Source: Paulinella micropora
Lineage: Eukaryota > Cercozoa > Imbricatea > Euglyphida
Direction of reading: 5' to 3'
Assembly: GCA_009731375.1 (NCBI GenBank)
Contig: BJOX01000098.1
Coordinates: 424,000-487,999, forward strand
DNA length: 64,000 nt
The first letter of the stretch is position 1. Each line of letters begins with the position of its first letter. Below are positions 36,765-47,700 of this stretch, in pieces. The position numbers and the translations under genes are program-made. A model generated the notes under the pieces. The model made no database searches. It saw only the letters and a program-made list of their open reading frames with translations, and was not told the DNA's origin.

Positions 36765-38921
36765 GCTACCAGCGCTAGCGAATTCGCGGCGCCCGTGCCC
36801 AAGCTGCCGCTGCTGTCTAATGTGACCAGGGCTGTCTGTCCGGCAGAGGGCAACGCGGTCGGCAACTTGAGTGCAGAGGAGCCAGAGGCCGGAGCGGAAA
36901 GCGTGCTGGTGCCTCCAGCCCCGCTGAGTGACAGCGAGCTAGCAGCCCCTGTCGCTAGCTGGCCGCCAGAGCCGAGTGTCACTAACGAAGTGCTGGCGGG
37001 CAGCGAAAGCGGGAGTGTAAATCTAGAGGCGGTGAGTTCGCCGGTCGTGCTGTTCCACTGTGTCGCCTTCTCGGCGGTGGTAGAATCGGCGCCCGACCTC
37101 AGCGGTGGTAGAATCGGCGCCCGACCTCAGCGGCTTGATGTCAGTAGCATCAGTGTTAGCGGATACTAATTCAGCGCCCGTGGCGTTCAGCACGATCGAG
37201 CGGGATGTCGCTGCCTTTGCTCGGTAGCCTATTGCGACTGATTCCTGGGCGGCAGCATCCGTGATAGCCGTACTGCCGATCCCAACCGACCGTGTGCCGA
37301 GCGTGCTGGCATAGGGACCGACAGAGACCGATGAATTGCCTTGTGTGCTCTCCGCGGAGTAGGCACCGATCGCGACGGCGAGATCTGCCTGGCCAGAGTA
37401 TCCCGCCCTGTAGCCAACGGCAGTTCCAAACTGGCCCTGTCCACTCGCGCCTGCTTCACGACCTACTGCGACTGTGAGTATCTGCTGCCCCTCGCCCGCT
37501 AAAGTCCCGATTGCTACGCTGTCTCCTCCCTTGAAGCCAGTGGCGCCTACAGCAAACTGGCCCGCGCTGTCAAGCGTGACGAACTGCTTGGTGCCTGCGC
37601 TGGGCAGGGCCGCCGGCAGCTTGAGCGCGACGGAGCCGGTGGCAGGCGCGGAAAGCGTGCTGTCGCCACCCACCCCCGTCAGCTTGAGCGTCGATGAGTT
37701 TACTAGATTTGCGAGCGACACTTGGTGCGGGTTATTGTAGTTCGTCGTGCGTGAGTTGAAGGCCGTAGTAGTAGGTGCTCCGACTTGGGCGGCCGTGACT
37801 TGGTGAGGGTTGGTGTAGGTTGTCAAATGGCTGCTTAGGCCTGTCACGCCGTCTGGATCGACCGTCACCAGCTGCGCGGTCGAGGCGGGCAAAGGGTCCG
37901 ACAGCCTCGCGAGAGTGTCTGGGATCGTTGTGACCGTAAAGTCAGTGTCCATGAGCATGATTGCGCCATTGCCGCTAGGAGCCAAAGACGGCTGCTTGAG
38001 CGTCCTGTCCTTGACTGCAAAGATCGAGCCGTCTGGATCCATGGTCACGATACAGTCGTCTTGGGTAGGCATGATTGACGGGAACTTCACCGCTCCTGCC
38101 ACCTGCTGGTCGAGGTACGCCTTGGGCGCCAGCTGCGAGGCCTTGGTAGGATAGCTGGTGTTCTCGATGCAGCCGGCATTGTACAGCTGGTAGTCGAAGG
38201 CCAGGCTCCGCATGTACCAAACTCCCGCCCCGTTGTTTTTAGTGCAGATTACGCGCAAGTACCTGGCGTACTCGGCTGCGGTCGCTGGCGTGAACGTGCG
38301 CAGGCTGTCGCCTACAAAGGTCTGGGCGGTCTGGCTGTCCCAAGTGAACCACCTGCTACCGTCCGCGCTATAAGCGATTCTCCAGTCTCTGGGCGCAGTG
38401 ATGGCGCCAGCGGACGTGACGTGGTAAGCAGTGACTTTGGTGTGCTTGCCCAGATCGAGCTGGAGCCACGCGCCTACCGCCGTGAGATTATCAACTACAG
38501 TCTCGATCATGCCAGTGTAGTTGTTGCCGCTGTAGCTGTCGAGAGCGGTTGTGCCCCACAAGGTCGAGAAGTCGCTGTCAAAGGCGAGGAAGGCTTGGGC
38601 GGAATTGCTAGAGGCCGAGGCCACAAAGGTGCTAAAGTTGTTAGAGGTCATCCCGGCCGGCTGGTTAACTCTGGCTTCGGTGTCCAGTGTCAAGGTAATC
38701 AGGTCGGCTAGATCGACCAGATGCGGGTTCCCAGACGTTGTCAGTCTGTGAGCGGTGTTGAGGGCTACCGCCTCGTTCGCCGCCACGCCGCCTGTTGCCC
38801 ATCTCACGCCCCCGTCACCGTCCGAAACGAGAACGTCGCCGCTCTGTCCGTCCACCGGGAGCACAAAGTCGTCGGTCGCCCCATCCAAACGACGGCGTTT
38901 GTACGACCTGGCCACTTCCAT
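36765..38921 (-). pseudogene. Fibre protein, proximal part (discoidin-like and YadA-head-like repeats)
   Basis: ATG 38,921 follows a late-promoter-like TTCTCTTGATCTG. A basic start (YKRRR) is followed by a discoidin/F5-8C-like module (NNFSTFVASASSNSAQAFLA, WLQLDLGKHTKVTAYHV, RDWRIAYSADGSRWFTWDS), repeated NPHQV turns, and seven 14-residue repeats of the YadA-head kind (SVAIGTLAGE, VAVGREAGAS, TAVGYRAGYS, VAIGAYSAES, VSVGPYASTL, VGIGSTAI, VAIGYRAK). A 28-bp tandem duplication (37,082-37,137) shifts the frame. SLVTLGSGG and LKLPTALPS repeats follow to the breakpoint near 36,765, where coding breaks off after NSLALVA. The continuation appears to be the plus-strand sequence from 30,409. Confidence 0.7.
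37082..37137. repeat. 28-bp perfect tandem duplication in the fibre gene
   Basis: GGTGGTAGAATCGGCGCCCG with ACCTCAGC is present twice in a row. The unit is 28 bases, so it shifts the reading frame of the fibre gene. Confidence 0.85.
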
Positions 38922-38978
38922 TCCGGTTTGCTAATTTAACAGATCAAGAGAATAAGGTTTTTTAATAATACTTATTTT

Positions 38979-39215
38979 TACAAAATCTCGTCTAGAAAAT
39001 TGTCAACGAAGCGCATACGCTCTTCCCAAGTGTCTCCGCCGGGCTTCCCAAGTGTCTCCGCCGGGGACGTCTCGCGCGTGGTTGATGCAGGCACCGTCGC
39101 CATAAGGGCGGCACACGAGCGATGCCAAGTCCCGAGGGTCGCCTCTTTTCCCCGTCCCCGACCAAAAAAGCTGCGCTTCGAAAAAGCAGGCGCAGGTAGG
39201 ACAGACTGCCAACAT
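38979..39215 (-). pseudogene. Small zinc-binding protein (22-bp duplication)
   Basis: ATG 39,215: MLAVCPTCACFFEAQLFWSG, then SLVCRPYGDGACINHARD, giving a C-x2-C-x-C...C...C-x2-H pattern likely to bind zinc. A 22-bp tandem duplication (39,019-39,063) shifts the frame. Past it the sequence ends as RMRFVDNFLDEIL and TAA near 38,979, a more natural C-terminus than the arginine-rich out-of-frame one. It is the last viral-type gene before host DNA. Confidence 0.45.
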
Positions 39216-39510
39216 GGTTAGTCTTCTTCGTGCGTGTAATAAGCTCGCAGCCTAAATACTCCTTTTTCCTTTTGCGCGATTGGTCTCTGTTTCTTCTTAT
39301 TGTTTGTTTTCTCGCCACAAAGAGGACAAGCGTCTGGCACTGGCATGTCACAATATTTATAGACAAAGAAGAAAAAAAAAGTTTTTTAATTAGTCAGAAC
39401 ATTTCATCTCTTCTCATCCACGTATTATTACAGAAATAAAAAAACTAAAAAAAGCTACCTATAGAAATATATAATGTATATATTTTAGTAAACATATACT
39501 ATAATCCTAT
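39216..39510. other. Viral to host transition, no gene seen
   Basis: Composition drops from GC-rich to AT-rich. I see short A/T tracts (GAAAAAAAAAGTTTTTTAATTAG near 39,370) and no credible coding frame. The viral boundary is probably in this interval; no target-site duplication was identified. Confidence 0.4.
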
Positions 39511-39566
39511 AGGGGTCGAACCACTGACATCGTGTGCGCACACGCTGACTCAGCCAACAGAGCCAG
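39511..39566 (-). repeat. tRNA-like SINE remnant
   Basis: On the minus strand TGGCTGAGTCAG resembles an RNA polymerase III A box and GGTTCGACCCC matches a B box. Between them CGTGTGCGCACACG forms an anticodon-stem-like hairpin. The acceptor ends do not pair, so this is not a functional tRNA gene. Confidence 0.45.
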
Positions 39567-39737
39567 GCATGAACATGCATGCACATACATTATAGCAGCA
39601 ACGAGCTACATGGTATAGTAAACACCCTCCAAAAACCATGTTGCCACCCTCCCCTGGACCAAAGGTCGCCAACGGGGGGCGCTCGCCACCCTCTCCACCC
39701 TCGCAGCCCCCTACTGCTAAAGCAAACCCAACCACTT

Positions 39738-40930
39738 TCTGGGCATTTTGATGAAAATCCTGCCTCATACAAGCTAATTTCCATCAAAAGGTCCAAACTT
39801 TCTGGGCCTTTTGATAAAAATCCTGCCTCATACAGGCTCGTTGCTCACAAAGGTCCCGACCAGCCGCTGAACCAGGCTGATATACCGGACCCCGGACCTT
39901 TTGTCACCAACCAGCCTCTATACAAGCCGGAATTCCAACAAAAGGTCCAGAATGTGACGTTTTCCCGGGAAGTGGCACCCACCACCAAAATTCTCCGGAT
40001 GGCGGGACCTTTTGTCACCAACCAGCCTCTATACAAGCCAAATTCTAACAAAAGGTCCAGACTGTGAGATTTCCCGGGAAACAAAAAAAGGCGGGAAGGG
40101 GGGGGCACCCACCATCAGACTGTTCAGTGGCGGACCTTTTGTCAGTAATCAGCCTCTATACAAGCCTAAATTCTAACAAAAGGTCCAGACTATGAGATTT
40201 CACGGGGAAATAGGAAAAAAAAAGAGAGAGGGGGAGGAGGAGGGGAACCCACCACAAGACGGCTAAGTTGCGATCGCCGCTGATCAGTTAGGCGGTGGCC
40301 TCCCTCCTCCCTCCTCCTCCTCCCTCCTCCTCCCCCCTCCTCCTCCCTCCTCCTCACTCCTCCTCCCTCCTCCCTCCTCCCTCCCTCCTCTCCTTTTTTC
40401 TCCTTTTTCCCTGGGAAAACTGAATGCTGGACCTTTTGTTAGAAACGAGCCTGTATACTAGCCTAAATTCTAACAAAAGGTCCAGACTGTGAGATTTCAC
40501 GGGAAATTGCACATTTCCCTTTTTCACGGGAAAACCGCCATGCTGGACCTTTCGTCAGGAATCAGCCTGTATACTAGCCTAAATTCTAACAAAAGGTCCA
40601 GACTGTGAGATTTCACGGGAAATTACACATTTCCCTTTTCCACGGGAAAACTGCCATGCCTGACCTTTTGTCAGAAATCAGCCTCTATACAAGCCAAATT
40701 CTATCAAAAGGTCCAGACTGTGAGATTTCACGGGAAAATAGGAAAGAAAAGAGGGAGGAGCGGGGCACCCACCACAAGACGGCTAAGATGCGACCGCCAC
40801 TGATCAGTTAGGCGGTGTCCTCACTCCCCCCCCCCCCCCCCCCCCCCCCCCCCTTTTTTTTTTTTTTGGGAAAAAAANNNNNNNNNNTTCCAACAAAAGG
40901 TCCAGACTGTGAGATTTCACGGGAAATTGC
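39738..40930. repeat. Array of hairpin repeats (GGACCTTTTGT...ACAAAAGGTCC)
   Basis: At least seven copies of an 80-bp unit lie near 39,893, 40,004, 40,133, 40,430, 40,546, 40,662 and (partial) 40,888, plus older copies near 39,740-39,845. Each begins GGACCTTTTGTYAG, has a loop with AGCCTCTATACAAGCC, and ends TCTAACAAAAGGTCC, so each can fold into a stem of about 14-16 bp. GACTGTGAGATTTCACGGGAAA follows each. Spacers hold poly-purine or poly-CTC tracts (40,300-40,390) and a C run. There is a gap at 40,878-40,887. No genes. Confidence 0.75.
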
Positions 40931-40934
40931 TCAC

Positions 40935-41215
40935 CTAAGGGGATGGTAGCCAGTACGTAGCCAGTGAGTAGACAGTTAGTAGCAAGTGAGTAGCCAGTGA
41001 GTAGCCAGTAAGTATCCAGTGTGCAGCCAGTGAGTAGCCAATGAGTAGCCAGTGTGTAACCAGTGTGTAACCAGTGTGTAACCAGTGTGTAGCCAGCGAG
41101 TAGCCAGTGTGTACCCAGTGAGTAGCGAATAAGTAGCCAGTGTGTAACCAGTGTGTAACCAGTGTGTAGCCAGCGAGTAGCCAGTATGTAGCCAGTGTAG
41201 CAAATGAGCAGCTAG
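40935..41215. repeat. Degenerate 10-bp minisatellite
   Basis: About 25 imperfect copies of GTAGCCAGTG, GTAACCAGTGT and similar. The open frame on the minus strand (Leu/His/Thr/Tyr-rich) is a product of the repeat, not a gene. The stretch 41,216-41,424 is unique with no gene seen. Confidence 0.8.
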
Positions 41216-41424
41216 CTTAGAACACAATCCTGCGGTGAGTGGAGTGTGAGAGTACACGAACCACGAGCCCAAGCTAGCGTCAGGCTGAGCCCTATCGCCT
41301 GCTTGGTGCAAAATTATACGGTGGAAGCGGTTTTTTATATATAAAAAATTAGAAAACTCACGATTGTGGGTGCCACCAGCCGCAAAACCGGTGAATTTTG
41401 CTAGTCGTGAACATTCACACACAA

Positions 41425-41575
41425 ATGCCACTTTTCCCAGACTGGGCCGGCAGATACACTAATGCAAATAATGCTCATCCACGCGGGAAAAAAAGCAATA
41501 GATTATCCAGACCCTGCAAAAATGACACTCTGTTTTATCAGGCCTATCGACATTTCTTCTGTTCGTATGTACGTA
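41425..41575 (+). repeat. Dispersed direct repeat, copy 1
   Basis: ATGCCACTTTTCCCAGACTG through GCAAAAATGACACTCTGTTT to CATTTCTTCTGTTCGT, about 150 bp, recurs at 42,788-42,935. Both copies are followed by tetranucleotide repeats based on GTAT/GTAC. Confidence 0.8.
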
Positions 41576-41915
41576 TGTATGTATGTATGTATGTATGTAT
41601 GTATGCATGCATGCATGTATGCATGTATGCATGTATGCATGCATGCATGCGTGATGCATGCATGCATGCATGCATGTGTGTGTATGTATGTATGTATGTA
41701 TGTATGCATGTATGCATGCATGCATGCATGTATGTATGTATGTATGTATGCATGCATGTATGCATGCATGCATGTATGCATGTATGTATGCATGCATGCA
41801 TGCATGTCTTTCCCCTTTCTCCCTCTCTCCCTCTCTCCTCTCTCCTCTTATCCATCTCTCTCTCTCTCTCTCTCTTTCTCCGAGGCTCTCTCTTTCTCTC
41901 TCTCTCTCTCTCTCA

Positions 41916-41948
<33 letters not shown>

Positions 41949-41959
41949 TCGCTCTCTCA

Positions 41960-42010
<51 letters not shown>

Positions 42011-42041
42011 NNNNNNNNNNNNNNNNNNNNNNNNNNNNNNN

Positions 42042-42113
<72 letters not shown>

Positions 42114-42130
42114 GCACTCTCGCTCTCTCA

Positions 42131-42169
<39 letters not shown>

Positions 42170-42172
42170 ATC
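41576..42172. repeat. (TGTA/TGCA)n then (CT)n microsatellite, with gap
   Basis: The tetranucleotide tract runs to about 41,803, followed by CT repeats with (CA)n interruptions to 42,166. A 31-N gap lies at 42,011-42,041. The open frames here are repeat translations. Confidence 0.9.
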
Positions 42173-42787
42173 ATCATCATCAGCCTACCTTATTAAGTAA
42201 TATTGACTAACATTAATAATATTCCATAATTAAGTTTAATAATTTTGATAAAGCCTGTTAAATAATATTGAATAATAACATTAAATAATATTAAATAATA
42301 TTTGAGTTGAATAAAATTGAATAATATTGAATAACAGTAATTGAATAATATTGAATAAATAATATTGAATAGTATCAAGTTCAATAGTATTGATTAATAT
42401 AATATTAATCAAGTTGAAATGATAATTTTGAAGTGATAAGATCATATTATCAATGAGTACGATCCAGAATCACTCAGTGGCATGTGAATACCGTACCGAA
42501 CCGAATTATTACTATGATATATATTGCGTTAATTTTCTTCAAGTTTTTACATCTATTTTGAGTTCCGTTACTTCATAATGATAAGTTCCGTTTTATTATC
42601 AACTGTCACCGTCATGACTTGATTGTGTTGATATTAATAAATATTGATTAATATTCTATCAGACTGAGCATTTTAACGATCTGCCAAAACCACTACCGTT
42701 GATATTTTACTGTTTTTGACCGATCCGTTAGATTCTCCTCTGCACGACGTTTCGACTTCACTAAAAATTTTTGATAACGCCTGTTAA
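42173..42787. other. AT-rich sequence with TAATATTGAA repeats, no gene
   Basis: Irregular copies of AATAATATTGAATAA fill 42,200-42,420. The rest is unique AT-rich DNA. GCCTGTTAAAT occurs at about 42,252 and again at 42,779, immediately before direct repeat copy 2. Confidence 0.7.
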
Positions 42788-42935
42788 ATGCCACTTTTCC
42801 CAGACTGGGCCGGCCGATACACTAATGCCAGTAATGCTCATCAGCCGCGGGACAAAAAGGCAATAGATTATCACGCCCCTGCAAAAATGACACTCTGTTT
42901 TATCAGGCTTATCTACATTTCTTCTGTTCGTGTGT
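42788..42935 (+). repeat. Dispersed direct repeat, copy 2
   Basis: About 85-90 percent identical by eye to 41,425-41,575. The 1.36 kb between the copies holds microsatellites and AT-rich DNA only. Confidence 0.8.
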
Positions 42936-43033
42936 ACGTACATATGTACATACCTGCATACCTACATACCTACATACCTATATACCTACATACATACATA
43001 CATACATGATAGATAGATAGACATAGACAGAGA

Positions 43034-43076
<43 letters not shown>

Positions 43077-43222
43077 GCAGCGAGAGAGTTGTAGCAGCAA
43101 CAACACTCCTTCGTTAATCAGGAAAGGAGGTAAGAATCGTTTAGATCCTGTGACCTCGCGACCTAGGGTAGTCTATTTTATTTTAGTTGATGTCGATATA
43201 CATATACATACATATGTATATG

Positions 43223-43253
<31 letters not shown>

Positions 43254-43254
43254 G

Positions 43255-43289
<35 letters not shown>

Positions 43290-43426
43290 GCACATGTACA
43301 TGTACATATACATATACATGTACATGTACATGTACATGTACATACACATGTACATGTACATGTACATACACATGTACATGTACATATGCATATACATATA
43401 CGTATACATACATGTACATATACATG

Positions 43427-43501
<75 letters not shown>

Positions 43502-43505
43502 GTAT

Positions 43506-43542
<37 letters not shown>

Positions 43543-43600
43543 AATGAATATACATATACATAATTATTATGCATATGCATATGCATATACATATATATCC
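42936..43600. repeat. (CATA)n, (GA)n and (CATATA)n microsatellites
   Basis: TACC/TACA repeats to 43,007, a GA run 43,020-43,075, a 100-bp unique piece, then a 400-bp alternating CATATA/CATGTA tract from 43,195 to 43,595. All are low-complexity; no gene. Confidence 0.9.
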
Positions 43601-44019
43601 TCCGCGCCGCCGCCCCTGACCCCCACCCCATCCCACCCTCTACCCGCTTTCCCCTTCCCACCTGAATACAATAGATGCTTCCACCAGGCCACACCAGAGC
43701 TTCCAACTACCAGTCTATAAGTAAAATATTTCATTGTAACGCCAAGACACACATAAACCTTTTGAAAGCTTTTCTTTCCATTTCCCTTCTCAATCGCAAA
43801 GCTCGTCACCATCNNNNNNNNNNCCCCCCCCCCCCCCCCCCCCCCCTTTCCTCACACGCACCAATGTTTTTGCGTAACTGCCTGCAGGTGGATTAAGTGA
43901 AAAAAATGATTGCGACTGCAATTCCGATTTTGCTTGCGTTGGGGAGGTTCGAATCTTCCGACTCTCTCTTGCAATTTTTTCGAGTATTGCGACTGCGAAC
44001 TGAGACCGAGAGACTCAGA
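43601..44019. other. Unique sequence with gap and poly-C, no gene seen
   Basis: Contains a 10-N gap (43,814-43,823) followed by a C homopolymer. GTTCGAATC at 43,947 resembles a B box but has no A box partner that I can see. Confidence 0.4.
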
Positions 44020-44280
44020 GGGAGAGGGAGAGAGAGAGAGAGAAAGAAAGAAAGCAAGCAAGCAAGAAAGAAAGAAAGCAAGCAAGAAAAAAGAAAGAAA
44101 TTTTAATGAGTGAATTAATGAATGAATGAGCGAGAAGGGTAGGAAGCAAGGAGAAAGAGAGAGAGAGAGAGATAGAGGATATATATACATATATATAATA
44201 TACATATTTATATGTATACATATATATATATATGTAGAGAGAGAGAGAGACAGAGGAGAGAGAGAAGAGAGGAGGGAGGG

Positions 44281-44337
<57 letters not shown>

Positions 44338-44358
44338 AAGAGAGAGAGCGAGAGAGAG

Positions 44359-44389
<31 letters not shown>

Positions 44390-44425
44390 CAGAGAGAGAC
44401 AGACAGAGAGAGAGAGAAGAAAGGT
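44020..44425. repeat. (GA)n, (GAAA)n and (TA)n microsatellite block
   Basis: Purine-rich tract 44,020-44,175, alternating TATA 44,176-44,235, then GA repeats to 44,420. Confidence 0.9.
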
Positions 44426-44857
44426 ACGTCTGTGTATTCGCATGCACTACAATATTGAGCTTTGTGGAAGCATATTGGATGGATGGTTGTACTGATGCAA
44501 GTGTGTAGGTACATATGTACGCATACGCATAATATTATTTGCATGCAACTATGCGTATATATGGCATGTATTTTATGTATGCATCTACCCATGAATATAT
44601 ATGCTATTTATATTTTGATACCTGTAGCATAGCGATGCTAATTTTTTTTTTTCCAAGCAGGGAGAGCGGGCGGGGTGGGTGGGTGGGGGGGATATGTACG
44701 TTTATTGTATATGGCGTGAGCTCGAGAAACTGCTGTGCAGGTATGCATGTATGTATGTATTTATTTATTCGACGATGTGTGCAATGCACGTATGAATGGT
44801 TGCTGTCTTGGCTGAGCAGAGTCGACAGCTGTTCCGGCGTACGGTGGCGACTATTGT

Positions 44858-46445
44858 GCGCACACAGCGATTTCATCGGGACTCTCCTCGTAACTGAGCT
44901 CAATCCCAAAAGCACCAAGCTCTTTTTCACTGGGCCCAAGGATGATAAGCCATATCTAGTGCTCACAAACCCTCATGGCGCATCTAACTTCTTAGGAGAC
45001 ATCAACGGCGATGGGTCGGTTTTTTTTTTCTTGCACACACGTATACACACATGTAAAGTCGCACACATCCACAATGTAAACATTGAAGAGAATTCTAAGA
45101 GAATTCTAACACTGTGGGTAAAACTTAAAGAAAATTAAGGATTGCCTCAACCTATCCACCATGCCTCAGCCGAAAAAGTAAACTTTAAACACCTGGTGTA
45201 TTAAGCCTATGAGAAGCCTATTTGAGAAATTGTGCGTATTAGTATATTTCCTCTCGCTGTTGTAATCGCACAGGTTCGACGATATTTTTCTCTGCAATCG
45301 CATCCTGTTTGGCGGTCGCTCATGGATGCGGGAGCCCGAACCACATGTTGGGTATGAGCAGCATAGTCAAGAGATGAACGGGATCAACGGATTCTCGCTG
45401 TACATGAATGGGCTTCCGATCTTGAGCTCCCTTGGAGATAAGGGGTATGCCACTGCTGCGATTGGCGTCGGCGATATCAACCGAGACGGGTTAGCGGACT
45501 GGGGCTTCGGCGCGAGAAAAGAATTCACACTAGGCAAAACCACTGCCTTGGGCTTTTTACGAGTGGCGTACGGCAACGCAACAATTGGGCCAGTGGGAGC
45601 TTGGATCTGTTGGACACTGTTTTCTCGGGTGGATTCATTATCTACAACGACAATTTCTCGCCGTTGATACGTCCTCAAACTGGCTCGGCGTTTTTTACCA
45701 ACGCCTTCGCGGGCGCGGACTTGAATGGAGATTCTTGGGTTTTTCTTGCTTGCTTGCTTTCTTGCAGCTTGCGTTTCACTATTGTTTTCTTGAAATTTCA
45801 GTTTTCTTGCTTGCTGAAGCTTACTCCTCTTATACCGTCTTTGAATTATGTTGTGCAAACTTGTAGACGGACCTGGTGATAGGAGATATATATGGAGTGT
45901 CATACGAGCATGGCCGTGGTTACAAGGACGGGACGATGCTGGTGGTAATGGGAAGGCCAAATATGGAGAGCTTGCACGGGATGACTGTGACAGAGCTTAT
46001 TGCAGACGGCTCAAGTCTCCTTTATGGATTTGCCGAATCGAGCCGCGAATTGTTCGGCATGGCTGTTCTTAACTTTAACGGAGACATATACCAGTATGTG
46101 GTCTACGCTAAGCACACAGAAGTACAGTTGCTTTTGGGGCATCCGCAGTGGCAGCAAAACCTTTATTCACGCAGCTCTTTGTCGCCCTTGGTTGTTCAGT
46201 CGTTTTGCGGAGGGTACGTGTCTTCAGTTGCAACAGCAGACTACAACAGTGACGGGTACATTTTCTCCTATTGGAAGGGCATATCACTCAAATAACGAAC
46301 ATTTCGTCGCATTTACAATGTAAATGCGACGAAATGTTCCTTATTTGAGTGATATGCCTTCCATGGTAGTACGCACACCTGGCATGATGATGTGATAGTT
46401 ATACATGTAATATTTTCTTGCCTTTTTCAGTTGTATCGTCTATCT

Positions 46446-46504
<59 letters not shown>

Positions 46505-47700
46505 CCTCTCTCTTCTCTCTCCTTTCTCTCTCTCTCTCTGCTTTCTCTCTCTCTCTCTCTCTCCTTCTGCTTACCTGAATCTCTCTATTTGTCTGTCTTT
46601 CTCACAAATGCATACGCCATCTTTCCATGCTTCGATCCACCTCTCACTTTGGCAATCCTTACCTGCTGCTGTGTTGCATTTCTTCATACCGTGTTAATAA
46701 AATCTGTGCCACTGTTCTTTCAGGTTTGATGACATCGCTGTTGTCTGTGTATCACTTTCTTACACTTCTTCGTCTCTTTTTATCATCTGGGGGTCTCTGA
46801 TTGTGGTGGACCTGTCCCGCACTTCTTCGCGGCGTCTTGAAATGGTTCGTATTCGACGTGACATTCCTGGTTCGGCTGAACACCTGGGCCGCCATACATC
46901 TTTCTTTGATATGAATGGAGATGGCTACAAGGAGTTGGCGATCAATATTCCATACAGCAACGATTTTTTTGGAGGCAACACAAACGGCCGTGTGGCCGTT
47001 CTGTTTCACAACCTGAGCTACGCTGCGTTGGCCTCTGATATCAACGGGTCGCAAGGTTTCAATTGGGACGCGAGCTCAGCATCTAAAACAGTTGCCTTCT
47101 TCATCCCTGGATATTACGATTCCGACGATTACGAGGGTAACAAATGCAGCACAGCGCATCCGCCTGTCATAGCTATATTATGCTGGCGCGCGCCATGATA
47201 CATTCATACATCGATGCATTCATTTTCATACCCAATGAACTCATAAGAACTATGAGATGAGATTGCTAGGAATAAGGGTTATTATGGTCTTAAACTGAAG
47301 AAAGCTCTGCAAATAAGCTTGCACGCTCGCATAACTCCTTTATCCACGTGTTTGCACAAATGCATTTGCGTACACCATGTGTGTATGTGCCTGTTAATCG
47401 TATATCATGCAAACTTTATTTAATTCAAACATATTTTGCACAGCTTCCGCAAGTTTATCCTAAAGCGTATTATTAGCGTCTTTTAAATTATGCATGAACG
47501 CGTGCGTCATTGTGTGCGTGTGCATATGTGAGCCTGTATTTGTACATTTGTATCCATGCGTGACATGCTTTGTGGCAGACCTGTTCGTGATCCCTTACTT
47601 CAGTCAAACTTACTGGTATGGGTATGATTCGAATATGCAAGCTTCTTACTTTTTCTGGGGCTGGAATCTGCATTTTACGTTCCTGAACAACCGGCTGGAG
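44858..47700 (+). CDS. Host FG-GAP repeat protein (integrin alpha-like propeller), five exons
   Basis: Exons: about 44,858-45,014, 45,274-45,738, 45,867-46,255, 46,724-47,137 and 47,579-47,700, with a probable donor at 47,701 and the gene incomplete at both ends. Introns are GT-AG (259, 128, 468 and 441 bp). Three junctions fall in or next to calcium-binding FG-GAP motifs, which become continuous only after splicing. Motifs include GDINGDG, GVGDINRDGLADWGFG, GADLNGDSW, TADYNSDG and FFDMNGDGYKELAI. These Asp-x-Asn-x-Asp-Gly loops define beta-propeller blades of extracellular adhesion proteins. A one-base frame change lies near 45,595 in exon 2, probably a sequence error. No transmembrane segment is seen in this part. 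Confidence 0.75.
46273..46362. repeat. Long near-perfect hairpin inside an FG-GAP intron
   Basis: Two arms of about 43 bases (GGAAGGGCATATCACTCAAA... and its complement ending GATATGCCTTCC) surround a loop of about 5 bases, with one mismatch and one extra base. It could be a MITE-like foldback element or a snap-back artefact of library construction. Confidence 0.85.
46440..46575. repeat. (CT)n microsatellite in the third FG-GAP intron
   Basis: Long CT tract with TCTTTCTCTC interruptions. It provides a polypyrimidine stretch well upstream of the acceptor at 46,723. Confidence 0.9.

Noticed and set aside
36765-38921. Collagen-like fibre
   Set aside because: No Gly-x-y triplets. The repeats are YadA-head-like and LPTALPS-type instead.
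40935-41215. CRISPR-like array
   Set aside because: Units of about 10 bp with no spacers of constant length. It is a degenerate minisatellite.
41576-44420. Cys/Met/His- or Ser/Leu-repeat proteins
   Set aside because: Direct translations of tetranucleotide and CT microsatellites.
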